In this document: positions 51,209 through 59,590 of the stretch, in pieces
How positions within the stretch are numbered: the stretch's first letter is position 1
How the letters are laid out: every line of letters begins with the position of its first letter
NCBI RefSeq assembly: GCF_000378245.1
Contig: NZ_KB899495.1
Span: 215,113 to 279,112, forward strand
Direction: 5' to 3'
Source: Aromatoleum toluclasticum ATCC 700605
GTDB taxonomy: Bacteria > Pseudomonadota > Gammaproteobacteria > Burkholderiales > Rhodocyclaceae
DNA: 64,000 bases
Notes under the pieces: model-generated
Told to the model about the DNA's origin: nothing
Seen by the model: the letters and a program-made list of their open reading frames with translations, nothing else
The model's database searches: none
Made by a program: the position numbers and the translations under genes

Positions 51209-53701
51209 TCACACGTCGGCCAACGCTTCTTTGCGCACGCTTGCCTCTTTGCGCAGGGTCGCCTCATCCGGCAGGGCTGCCTCATCCGGCCGCGTCACCT
51301 TGCCGCGGGTCTCCCCCTGCAGCAGGAAGTGCGACAGTGCGGGAATCAGGATCAGTGCCCCGAGCATGTTCCACAAGAACATGAAGGTCAGCAGGATGCC
51401 CATGTCAGCCTGGAACTTGATCGGCGACCAGGCCCAGGTGACGACCCCCGCGGCGAGCGTGACACCCACCAACGCCACCACTTTGCCGGTGAAGGCGACC
51501 GCGCGCCGATAGGCCTCACCCAGCGAGTAGCCGAGCCGCTGCTGCGCGAGCTGCACGCTCAGCAGGTAGAGTGCGTAATCGACGCCAATGCCCACGCCGA
51601 GCGCCACCACCGGCAAGGTCGCGACCTTGACCCCGATCCCCAGCTTCACCATCAGCGCCTCGGCCAGCACCGAGGTCAGGATCAGCGGCAGCACCGCCAC
51701 CACGACTGCGCGCCAGCTGCGGAAGGCGATCGCGCACAGCAGCACCACCGAGGCATAGACATAGAGCAGCATCGTGCGGTTGGCCTCGCGCACGACGATG
51801 TTGGTCGCCGCATCGATACCGGAACTGCCGGCCGCGAGCAGGAACTTGCGCTCGTCCGTGTCGTGCTTCGCCGCGAACGCGCTCGCCGCCTGAACCACCG
51901 CATCGAGCGTCTCCGCCTTGTGGTCGGACAGGTAGGCCAGCACCGGACTCAGCGAGCAGAGGTTGTTGAGGAACTCCGAGTTCCATGCCAGCGCGTTATT
52001 GATCTGCGCGTCGACGATCGACTGCGTGTCCGCCACCGTGAACCATTTCGGATTGCCTTCCGACGAGCCGGCGATGTAGGAGCGCATCGTGTCGGCGAGC
52101 GAGGTCGAACGCTGCACGCCCGGCACCTGCTCGAGCGTCCAGCTCAGGCGGTCGATCTCGGCGATGGTCTGCCAGTCGCGGCACATGTCGGGCGGCGTCT
52201 TCACCATCACGGCGAACACGTCGCTGGAGATGCGGTAATTGCCGGTAATGAAGGCGTTGTCGCGATTGTAGCGGGAATCAGGGCGCAGCTCCGGCGCACC
52301 GGCATCGAGGTCGCCCACCTTCAGGTCGCGCGAACCGTAGTAGCCGAGCACACCGAGCGCCACGCTGACAGCCACGGCAAGTGTCGCCCAACGGCGTTCG
52401 GTGAACTTGTCGAGCAATCGCCAGACGACGCCGATACCACGCCCCTTTTCCTCATCGTTCTCTTCGGCAAGGCTGCGCGCCGCCGCGGCAGGGCTGACCC
52501 CGACGTAGGACAGCAGCACCGGCAGCAGGATCAGGTTGGTGAAGATCAGCACGCCGACACCCAGGCTCGCGGTCATCGCCAGTTCGCGGATCACCGGAAT
52601 GTCGATCACCATCAGCACCGCAAAGCCGACGACGTCCGCGAGCAGCGCGGTGACGCCGGCCATGAAGAGGCGGCGGAAGGTGTAGCGCGCGGCGACCCAC
52701 TTGTGCGTGCCGCGTCCGACGTCCTGCATGATGCCGTTCATCTTCTGCGCGCCGTGGCTGACGCCGATCGCGAAGACGAGGAAGGGCACGAGGATCGAGA
52801 ACGGATCGAGGCCGTGGCCGAGCGCCACCAAGCTGCCCAACTGCCAGATCACCGCCACAAGGGAACACGCGAGCACGAGCACGGTGCTGCGCACACAGCG
52901 GGTGAACATGTAGATAATGATCGCTGCCACGGCCGCCGCGAGCAGGAAGAAGGTCATCACCTTCTGCAGACCGTCGATCAGGTCGCCCGCCATCTTGGCG
53001 AAACCGATGATGTACATGCGCATCTTCGGCTGGGAGCCGTCGGCGGCCTCCGTGTACTTGCTGCGGATGTTTTCCAGCGCGGTCGACAGCTTGTGGTAGT
53101 CGAGCGGCTTGCCTGCGGCATCGGCAGGCAACAGCGGCACGACGATCATGCTGGAACGGTAGTCGTTGGACACCAGGGTGCCGGTGACGCCGGCGCGGCC
53201 GACGTTGATACGCAGGTCGTCGATCGATTTCGCACTGCCGTTGTAGTCGGTGGGCAGCACCGGGCCACCCTTGAAGCCTTCCTCGGTGACTTCGATCCAG
53301 CGCACCACCGGCGTGAAGATCGACTTCATCCACGCGCGGTCCACTCCCGGCAGCACGAGGATTTCGTCGTTGATCTTCGCAAAGGAGGCGAGGAATTCCG
53401 GATCGTAGATGTCGCCCGAGGTGTTCTCCACCACGACCCGCACCGAATCGCCCAGCCCCCGCAACTGCCCGCGGTTTTCGATGTAGTTCTTGATGTACGG
53501 GTGGCTCTGCGGGAGCATCTTGTCGAAGCTCGCACTGACCACCAACCCGCGCATCTGAAAGGCGAAAAATCCTGTCAGCAACACACAGATGGCGACGAGA
53601 ACCAGCCGGTGGTTGAAGATCAGGCGTTCGACGATGTTGCCCGACTTGTCGTCGAAATCCTTCGGGTCGGAAATGACCTGCAGTGCTTGCGACTCGCTCA
53701 T
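51209..53701 (-). CDS. RND/MMPL-family permease (module B) with a repetitive C-terminal tail
   Basis: An 830-residue permease closely related to the 37667-40120 protein over its whole length (shared PFLVFAIGVSHGAQKMNGI, GDLDAGAPELR, FQADMGILLTFMFLWNM). The layout is two helix-loop-helices repeats of the RND type. The last ~28 residues differ: a charged tail made of near-repeats (RPDEAALPDEATLRKEA then SVRKEAL), encoded by short tandem DNA repeats around 51209-51290. The ATG at 53701 has GAGGAG just upstream. It is presumed to move a hydrophobic compound with the DUF1302/DUF1329/YCF48 partners. Confidence 0.92.
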   Translation of the reverse strand: MSESQALQVISDPKDFDDKSGNIVERLIFNHRLVLVAICVLLTGFFAFQMRGLVVSASFDKMLPQSHPYIKNYIENRGQLRGLGDSVRVVVENTSGDIYDPEFLASFAKINDEILVLPGVDRAWMKSIFTPVVRWIEVTEEGFKGGPVLPTDYNGSAKSIDDLRINVGRAGVTGTLVSNDYRSSMIVVPLLPADAAGKPLDYHKLSTALENIRSKYTEAADGSQPKMRMYIIGFAKMAGDLIDGLQKVMTFFLLAAAVAAIIIYMFTRCVRSTVLVLACSLVAVIWQLGSLVALGHGLDPFSILVPFLVFAIGVSHGAQKMNGIMQDVGRGTHKWVAARYTFRRLFMAGVTALLADVVGFAVLMVIDIPVIRELAMTASLGVGVLIFTNLILLPVLLSYVGVSPAAAARSLAEENDEEKGRGIGVVWRLLDKFTERRWATLAVAVSVALGVLGYYGSRDLKVGDLDAGAPELRPDSRYNRDNAFITGNYRISSDVFAVMVKTPPDMCRDWQTIAEIDRLSWTLEQVPGVQRSTSLADTMRSYIAGSSEGNPKWFTVADTQSIVDAQINNALAWNSEFLNNLCSLSPVLAYLSDHKAETLDAVVQAASAFAAKHDTDERKFLLAAGSSGIDAATNIVVREANRTMLLYVYASVVLLCAIAFRSWRAVVVAVLPLILTSVLAEALMVKLGIGVKVATLPVVALGVGIGVDYALYLLSVQLAQQRLGYSLGEAYRRAVAFTGKVVALVGVTLAAGVVTWAWSPIKFQADMGILLTFMFLWNMLGALILIPALSHFLLQGETRGKVTRPDEAALPDEATLRKEASVRKEALADV

Positions 53702-53753
53702 GACTCCTCGCTTCCTGGATCGTTATGGCAGTGTTCCTGCCTCTTGGCGGTGT

Positions 53754-54818
53754 CTAGCGCACCGTCTCGACACGCATGCCCTCGGCGCCCGCCAGCATCA
53801 CCTGGCCCCCGGCGCCTGCCGACACGCCGAAATACGACATCGGCTGAGCCGGTTTGACCGGCGTGAATTTGCGCCCCTGGTCACGGCTGACCTCCATCGT
53901 GCCCGCCTGCGTGACCAGCACGACCATGCCGTCGGGCAGGACTGCGCCTGAGGTCACGCCCGCAAGGCTCGCCATCTCGATGCGCTTCCACGTCACCCCC
54001 GCATCCTCGCTGCGGAACACGCTGCCGCGCATGCCGAAGGTCAGCAGCGACGTCGGCGAGATCGGCAGGAGACCGAACAGCGTGCCGTTGTAGGGCGTCG
54101 GGAGGGCGACGAAGCGCTTGCTGTCGGGCCCGAGCCGCCACACCGTACCCTGCTCGCCGGCGAGGTAGATGTTCCCGCCGCGTCCGGCAATGGCATTGAA
54201 GTGCAAGCCCTTGGGATTGTCCGTGCGGTCCATCCATGGCACCCAGGTGGTGCCGCCGTCATCAGTGCGGAAGATGCGGTTGAACGTGCCGACCACGAAG
54301 CCGGTCTGCTCGTTGATGAAGTACACGTCGAGGAAGGGCTGCGTGCCGCCCGCATCGACGAGGGACTTCTCGTCGGCGAGCAACTGCTGCGCGGCCGCAT
54401 CGTCTGCAGCGCGCTTCTCGAAATAGCCGACCGCCACCTCGGAGGCGTGCCGGCCGTCGAACTGTTTGACCCACGTCGCGCCGCCATCGGAAGTCTTCAG
54501 CACGACCCCGCCGTGCCCGACGGCCCAGCCGGTCTTTTCGGTCGGGAACGACACCGCCACGAGATCACTGCTGACGGGAACCGTCGCCTGCGCCCACGTG
54601 CGTCCGCCATCATCCGACAACACCGCCTGCCCCCGAATGCCGACGGCAACGAAACGCCGTCCGGCACCTGTCACCGCCAGCAACGGGCTGCGCGCTGCCA
54701 GACGGCTGCGCATGGCCGGTTCGTCGATCGGGTGAACGAATGCTCCCGCCCAGCGCGGAGCGACCGCCATGGCGGCAGTACCGAGGGCCTGCAGCATGAA
54801 AGTACGCCGGTTGACCAT
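53754..54818 (-). CDS. YCF48/BNR-repeat beta-propeller protein (module B)
   Basis: A 354-residue exported protein whose N-terminus (MVNRRTFMLQALGTAAMAVAP) looks like a twin-arginine-type signal with a single RR (NRRTFM). Blades repeat GWAVGHGGVVLKTSDGGATW and GFVVGTFNRIFRTDDGGTTW. It matches the module A protein over its length but has a different signal. It lies 52 bp before the permease gene and 117 bp after the DUF1329 gene. Confidence 0.87.
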   Translation of the reverse strand: MVNRRTFMLQALGTAAMAVAPRWAGAFVHPIDEPAMRSRLAARSPLLAVTGAGRRFVAVGIRGQAVLSDDGGRTWAQATVPVSSDLVAVSFPTEKTGWAVGHGGVVLKTSDGGATWVKQFDGRHASEVAVGYFEKRAADDAAAQQLLADEKSLVDAGGTQPFLDVYFINEQTGFVVGTFNRIFRTDDGGTTWVPWMDRTDNPKGLHFNAIAGRGGNIYLAGEQGTVWRLGPDSKRFVALPTPYNGTLFGLLPISPTSLLTFGMRGSVFRSEDAGVTWKRIEMASLAGVTSGAVLPDGMVVLVTQAGTMEVSRDQGRKFTPVKPAQPMSYFGVSAGAGGQVMLAGAEGMRVETVR

Positions 54819-54935
54819 ACGGCTTTCCCCTTCCAGTTACATCGCGCGTGATTCGACGGCGAAAACCCTGTCTCCGCCGTCATGTCCCGAACTTCCGCCG
54901 GACGCCCCCTGCATGCGTCGCCCGGCGGACAGCCC

Positions 54936-56312
54936 TTACCGTACGCCGGACCCCGCCAGCGCCTCGGGCGAGAAGAAGTGCTCCGGCTTCGGCGCCACAA
55001 CCTCCCAGCCCTTGGGATCGGTGGCATACATTTGGTGGCCGTAGTACCCGTTGGTGAGGTCATAGGTCACGAACTGGTCGGTCGCATGGCCCTGCCCCGG
55101 CGCCTCGTAGAACGTGATCGGGATCGAATGGGTCGTCCGGTACAGCTGACCGGCCACGTCGTAGTTGTCGGCGATGCCGACCCCCGGCAGGTCCTCGTCC
55201 CAATAGAAGACGCGCTTCGGATACATGTGGCGCAGGCCCGGCTTGACGTTCGCCTCCACCACCCACACGCGGTGCAGCTCCCAGCGCATGCAGTCCGGGT
55301 TGAGGTGCAGCTTGGTGTTCACCGTGTCCGGCGGGCATACGGCCAGATCGCGCGCCTTGTAGTCGTTGTAGGGGATGTACAGCTCCTTCTTGCCGATCAG
55401 CTTGAAGTCGTAGCGATCGAGGGCACCGTAGAACACCGCCGAATCGTCCACCGTCGCGGCGCTCCCGCCGGTCGGGCTGGGCGTGTCGTAGGCGACGTCG
55501 GGCGACAGCTTCACGCGCCGCTGTCCGGGCAGGTAACCCCATGCCTGACGGCCGATATCGACCATATCCACGTTGTCGTGGATCACCAGCTTCTCGCCTG
55601 CCTTGCGGGCCGGATTCCAGTAGTCGATGCGGATTTTCTCGTACGGATCCTTGGGGCCGATCACGGACGTCTTCTTCGGGTCGAAGATCGGATAGTAGGC
55701 GGTGAAGTCATAAACGCCGGCGACCGTCTTGTTGCCCTGCGGATCGACCAGGTAGCTGGCAAGGCCCTTGATGTCGGTCACATGATTGTCGTACTTGAGC
55801 AAACGGTTCCACATCACCTCGTTGCCGGTCTTCGGGATCGGGAACGGCGTTCCGGCATAGCAGCCGTCCAGCTTGAGTTCCTTGTCCGCCGTCTTGCAGG
55901 CGGTGGCGTTCTTGATCGCGTTGTCCTGGAAGAGCTTCGGGTAATTCGCCGTGCGGTGGGTCGGGTAGACGTCGAGCCGGTACGTCGGGTACTTCTTGAG
56001 CATCGCCTTGATGCCTTCGGAGAGCTTGTCGCCGTACTTGTCCACGTTCTTGCCGTCGATGACGAGCACCGGCTTCTCGTTCGCGAACGGGTCCGGACGC
56101 GCCCCGGGCACTTTCGGGTCGTAGTTGGCGGCCTTGACCGGCCCGGTCCACTCGGGGATCGTGCCTTCCTTGTTGCCAGCCTTTTCGGCGCCCCACGGCA
56201 GCAGCGTGGTACCGAGTTGCCTCGCCTCTTCGGCGGTTACGGCAGCGATGGCCCCGCCGGCGTACGCGGCGATCAATGCGGCCAGCAAGCTCATTTTGGA
56301 ACGGAGCATCAT
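54936..56312 (-). CDS. DUF1329-family envelope protein (module B)
   Basis: A 458-residue exported protein (signal MSLLAALIAAYAGGAIAA). Hallmarks: GTIPEWTGPV, DPFANEKPVLVIDGKN, YPTHRTANYPK, DGCYAGTPFPIPKTGNE and CMRWELHRVWVVEAN. It lies 23 bp after the DUF1302 gene. Compared with the module A copy it differs in mid-protein, so the two modules may handle different compounds. The first of two adjacent ATG codons is used as start, with GGAGG ten bases upstream. Confidence 0.9.
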   Translation of the reverse strand: MMLRSKMSLLAALIAAYAGGAIAAVTAEEARQLGTTLLPWGAEKAGNKEGTIPEWTGPVKAANYDPKVPGARPDPFANEKPVLVIDGKNVDKYGDKLSEGIKAMLKKYPTYRLDVYPTHRTANYPKLFQDNAIKNATACKTADKELKLDGCYAGTPFPIPKTGNEVMWNRLLKYDNHVTDIKGLASYLVDPQGNKTVAGVYDFTAYYPIFDPKKTSVIGPKDPYEKIRIDYWNPARKAGEKLVIHDNVDMVDIGRQAWGYLPGQRRVKLSPDVAYDTPSPTGGSAATVDDSAVFYGALDRYDFKLIGKKELYIPYNDYKARDLAVCPPDTVNTKLHLNPDCMRWELHRVWVVEANVKPGLRHMYPKRVFYWDEDLPGVGIADNYDVAGQLYRTTHSIPITFYEAPGQGHATDQFVTYDLTNGYYGHQMYATDPKGWEVVAPKPEHFFSPEALAGSGVR

Positions 56313-56335
56313 TTGAAGGTACCTCCAGTCGATCT

Positions 56336-58009
56336 TCAGAATGTGGTCTTGAACGTGACGGACAGCCAGCCGCGGTCATGCAGCGGTGCCATGCCGCCGC
56401 TCGCGGTACCCATCACGACAGGGCTGATGCCCGGGACGAAGGCGAGCGGGTTCGGCCCCTTGTTGTAACTGCCGAAGTAGTCCGTGTAGGCGATATCGAG
56501 CTTGTAACGGGCCTGGTAATCGAAACCCACACCGAGGCTCCAGCTGCCGTTGCCCTCGTTGCCCCCCGCCGGAACGGGTGAGTTGCCGCTGATGCCCGTG
56601 TCGAAGTGGATCGGCATCGTGATGTCGGTCTGCGGCAGGGCCGAGAACCACGTCGGCGTGAAGGTCATGCCCACGCCCCAGGCATCGCGCGTCGAGCACC
56701 CGTCGTCGCGACCGCCGCGGCCGCCGAATGGATCGGCGCACGCGTGGCCGACGCCGGCATAGAACGCCTTGGTCTTGCTGTCGAGGCTCTGCAGACGGCT
56801 GTAGGTGACTTCCGCCAACAGCGTCGCCGAATCGAACACCGCAGTCTTGCCGATGTACGCGATCGCGTTCGCCAGCGCATGCCACGTGTCGCCGCGCGCG
56901 ATTTCCGGCGAACCGAAGGCGGTATTCAGCGCGGTATCCTTGCGATGCACGATTTCCGCACCGATCGCCGTGCCGCCCACCAGCGTGGACATGCTCACGC
57001 CGATCAGCTTGACGTCCTTGGCGTAAGCGTTGTGCAGCTCGCCGAAGGTTCCCCCGGTGCTCAGCACCGCCGGGATCTTGTCGTCGAAGCGGCGGTAGTA
57101 GACGCCGAACGTACCGTGATCGGTTGCCAGCTTGGCATTGACGCCCCAGCTCCCGGTGTCGTCCGGAATTTCGTCCGGACCGGACTTCAGGTTGCCGCGG
57201 TACGGAATCCCGAGATAATTGGTGCCGCGCTGGAACAGCGGGTCGAAGGTGTTGAAGTAGGTGCTGCCTTCGGCCAGCCGGTAAGGCTTCCATTCCAGGA
57301 AGTATTGACCGGCGATCGACAGCTTGTCGGTCACCTGCGCCGCGAACGAAAGCTGGTTGAGCGGGAGGAACAGTTCCTTCGCTTCGGAACCCGGCGTCGC
57401 AAGGGCCTTGCGGAAATCGACCGGCCCCTGGGAATACGAAACGCCGTGGATCGGCGAGAACAGCGATTCGCCCCAATACACCGTGTGGCGTCCCGCCTTC
57501 ATGTCGATCGGCCGACCGGCCAGCTCGAGGCGCCCGAACACGAAGGCATCGAGAATCTCGCCCGAACTGGTATACCAGCGCGCCACCGAGTCGGTCAGGC
57601 GATTGCGCGGAAACGCGGTGCCAAGGCCCGCCCGCTGATACGCGGGATTGCCTTCGACGTCGCGGTCATAGGCCGCGTCGTACCACGCCGCCCCGGAAAC
57701 GCGGAAACCGTTGTACTTGTTGTAGATGAAGTCGAATTCCGACAGCAGGTCGACGCGATTGGTGACCATGTCACCCCGATCGAACCGGTGCTCCCCCCCC
57801 TGCATCCCCCAGGAGTCGCCAAGCTTGCGGTCACGTTCGTCGATCCGCCAGCCGGCGTTGTACTTGACGGTGTTGTCCCAGCGGACGTTGAGATTTTCGT
57901 TTCCGGTCGGAATTTCGAACGCATGCGCAGCGCCGCTGCACAGGGCCGCGGCAGCCATCCCCTGCACGATCCGCCGCGGAATGATCCGGTATTTGTGATT
58001 TCGCTTCAC
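56336..58009 (-). CDS. DUF1302 outer-membrane beta-barrel protein (module B), GTG start
   Basis: A 557-residue predicted outer-membrane barrel; the mature start FEIPTGNENLNVRWDNT matches the DUF1302 hallmark and the last strand ends LSVTFKTTF. The start is GTG at 58009: AAAGGAGGAG lies exactly six bases upstream and the resulting N-terminus (VKRNHKYRIIPRR then a hydrophobic core ending GAAHA) is a normal signal peptide. An ATG ten codons upstream would put the ribosome site inside the gene. It is the first gene of module B, behind the operator-bearing promoter at 58225-58253. Confidence 0.9.
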   Translation of the reverse strand: MKRNHKYRIIPRRIVQGMAAAALCSGAAHAFEIPTGNENLNVRWDNTVKYNAGWRIDERDRKLGDSWGMQGGEHRFDRGDMVTNRVDLLSEFDFIYNKYNGFRVSGAAWYDAAYDRDVEGNPAYQRAGLGTAFPRNRLTDSVARWYTSSGEILDAFVFGRLELAGRPIDMKAGRHTVYWGESLFSPIHGVSYSQGPVDFRKALATPGSEAKELFLPLNQLSFAAQVTDKLSIAGQYFLEWKPYRLAEGSTYFNTFDPLFQRGTNYLGIPYRGNLKSGPDEIPDDTGSWGVNAKLATDHGTFGVYYRRFDDKIPAVLSTGGTFGELHNAYAKDVKLIGVSMSTLVGGTAIGAEIVHRKDTALNTAFGSPEIARGDTWHALANAIAYIGKTAVFDSATLLAEVTYSRLQSLDSKTKAFYAGVGHACADPFGGRGGRDDGCSTRDAWGVGMTFTPTWFSALPQTDITMPIHFDTGISGNSPVPAGGNEGNGSWSLGVGFDYQARYKLDIAYTDYFGSYNKGPNPLAFVPGISPVVMGTASGGMAPLHDRGWLSVTFKTTF

Positions 58010-58224
58010 TTCCAACTCCTCCTTTGAGCTGCGCTTCATTTGTTTTCAACCAACAACTCCTGAAGTCTCTTGCCGGCTTTGCTTCGCGAGCCGGTCTGCA
58101 CCTGCCGCGAGGACCGGTCCAACCGGCCGGTCGATGCCTTGCGATGACTTACCCGCCTTCTTGGGGATTCCGCACCACCCTTAAAGTGAAACGTCCGGAT
58201 ATTTGGGTGACCGCGTTCGAGTGC

Positions 58225-58253
58225 AGAATATCGACCGACCGGTCGGGTGTCAA
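58225..58253 (-). promoter_or_regulatory. Promoter with operator copy 8 inside its spacer, for module B
   Basis: Minus-strand TTGACA (58253-58248), 17 bp, TATTCT (58230-58225). The core CGACCG-AC-CGGTCG (58232-58245) fills the spacer with 2/14/1 spacing, identical to copies 2, 3 and 9. Confidence 0.78.
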
Positions 58254-58393
58254 GAACATCTTGACACCTATTTTCAAAGTCCTGAAAACCGTTGTGCGAC
58301 AAGGCCTTCGCACAATCAAAGGGAAAATGCAGCGCGCGTCAGAGACAGGCGCTTTCCGTCAAGGAGCCCTAACAAAGCCCCTCCTGTGCAGTC

Positions 58394-58417
58394 ACCGGTC
58401 CGCCGCAGCGGACCGGT
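58394..58417. terminator. Strong hairpin after the SDR gene
   Basis: ACCGGTCCGC-CGCA-GCGGACCGGT is a perfect 10-bp stem with a 4-base loop, 28 bp beyond the stop of the minus-strand SDR (58445). A TTTT run follows on the plus strand only. It probably ends the SDR transcript and insulates it from the module B promoter. Confidence 0.65.
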
Positions 58418-58444
58418 TTTCGGCCTCGCCGGATGCGGACAACG

Positions 58445-59176
58445 CTAAGCCGCGAGGAAGGCGCCGTCGACCGTCAATACACAGCCCGAGACGTACGAGG
58501 CTGCATCGCTCGCGAGCCACAGCACGGCGTTTGCGAGCTCCTGCGGCGTCCCGATGCGATGCAGGGGCACGGAATTGACGATACTCATCGTGGCGTCCGC
58601 CGCGCGCAGCATCGGCGTGTCGATGGGACCGGGCGCCACCCCGACCACGCGGATGCCGTACTGCCCGTATTCGTGCGCGGCCGAACGGATCAGCGACACC
58701 ACTCCCGCCTTGCTCGCGGCGTAGATCGCGGCACCGGCGTAGATCGGCCGCAAGCCCTGCACCGATGCGATGTTGATGATCACGCCCGCCCCCTGCGCGA
58801 CCATCGCCCGCAGGCCGTACCTCAGGCCATACAGCGTGCCCTTCAGGTTCACGGCGAGCACCTCGTCGATGGCTTCGTCCTGCAGCTCCGTGAGCGGCAT
58901 CAGCGGGCCGTTGACCCCCGCGTTGTTGACGAGGACGTCGAGCCGACCGAAGCGCGAGGTGGCGACTTGCACGAGCTCCTGCACGTCCTGCGGCTTCGAC
59001 ACATCGCACTGGCGATATGCGATGGCCGCGTCGGCGAACGGCTCCGGTTCGAGCGCGCGGTCCCCGACCACGACGTGCGCGCCCTGCGCCGCGAAACCGA
59101 TCGCCATCGCGCGTCCCATGCCGGAGTTGCCTCCGGTCACCACGACCACCTTGCCCTTCAGATCATCGAATTGCAT
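58445..59176 (-). CDS. Short-chain dehydrogenase/reductase (SDR), operator-controlled
   Basis: A 243-residue SDR: TGGNSGMG near residues 14-21, VNNAGVNG and YAASKAG, ending CVLTVDGAFLAA (DGA instead of DGG). The ATG at 59176 follows GAGGGGACC. It is monocistronic, with its own promoter and operator copy 9 about 215 bp upstream and a hairpin downstream. Separate control by the same operator suggests that it belongs to the same pathway. Confidence 0.87.
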   Translation of the reverse strand: MQFDDLKGKVVVVTGGNSGMGRAMAIGFAAQGAHVVVGDRALEPEPFADAAIAYRQCDVSKPQDVQELVQVATSRFGRLDVLVNNAGVNGPLMPLTELQDEAIDEVLAVNLKGTLYGLRYGLRAMVAQGAGVIINIASVQGLRPIYAGAAIYAASKAGVVSLIRSAAHEYGQYGIRVVGVAPGPIDTPMLRAADATMSIVNSVPLHRIGTPQELANAVLWLASDAASYVSGCVLTVDGAFLAA

Positions 59177-59398
59177 CCAGGTCCCCTCATTCAGCCTTCG
59201 CACGGTCCGTGATCCGCAGCAGATCACGGCGATCTTTTGCCCTTGGCCAGCAGACGCCGTCGCAATGGACGCACCCTGGCCCCCTCGTTGTCACCACTCC
59301 TCGTGTTCTTGTAGAGTCGACGGACCCTCCATGACCTGCGGGACGTTTCGGCGTAACGGTGCGCATCTGCACAGTCCTCTGGGGGCGGAGCGGTAACA

Positions 59399-59427
59399 AC
59401 GGTATCGACCGTCCGGTCGGTTGTCAA
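59399..59427 (-). promoter_or_regulatory. Promoter with operator copy 9 inside its spacer, for the SDR
   Basis: Minus-strand TTGACA (59427-59422), 17 bp, TACCGT (59404-59399). The core CGACCG-TC-CGGTCG (59406-59419) sits in the spacer with the same 2/14/1 spacing. Confidence 0.75.
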
Positions 59428-59489
59428 TGGCACATTGCCGCTGGTCCTGGCCGCCGGAGAAGTTCCCCGAACAAAAAAATGCTCGCACC

Positions 59490-59503
59490 CGACCAGTCGG
59501 TCG
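59490..59503 (+). promoter_or_regulatory. Variant operator upstream of fdhD
   Basis: CGACCA-GT-CGGTCG differs from the shared core by one base in the left arm. It lies 88 bp before the fdhD start. It may be a weaker site that brings fdhD into the regulon, or a decayed copy. Confidence 0.5.
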
Positions 59504-59590
59504 CATGTTGATGATAAGATGAAGTCGTAGTAACCGCCCCGCGTGCGGCTGTAATCGACGCACCAAACCCTTTGCGCCGGAGTCGAGTCC

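Larger units (their letters stand above)
58010..58444. other. Intergenic control region (435 bp) upstream of module B
   Basis: No gene is evident. From left to right it holds the ~210-nt leader of the DUF1302 gene, the operator-bearing promoter (58225-58253), and a strong hairpin (58394-58417) just downstream of the SDR stop. Half-site-like GGCCGGTCGA occurs at 58115-58124. Confidence 0.6.
59177..59590. other. Divergent control region (414 bp) with operator copy 9 and a variant site
   Basis: No gene is evident. It separates the minus-strand SDR and plus-strand fdhD. It holds the SDR promoter/operator (59399-59427) and a one-mismatch operator (59490-59503) on the fdhD side. A TAAGAT (59515-59520) might be an fdhD -10, without a clear -35. 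Confidence 0.6.

Noticed and set aside
57501-57520. GGCCGACCGGCC-like palindrome in the DUF1302 gene
   Set aside because: Coding sequence; both outer arms differ from the operator core.
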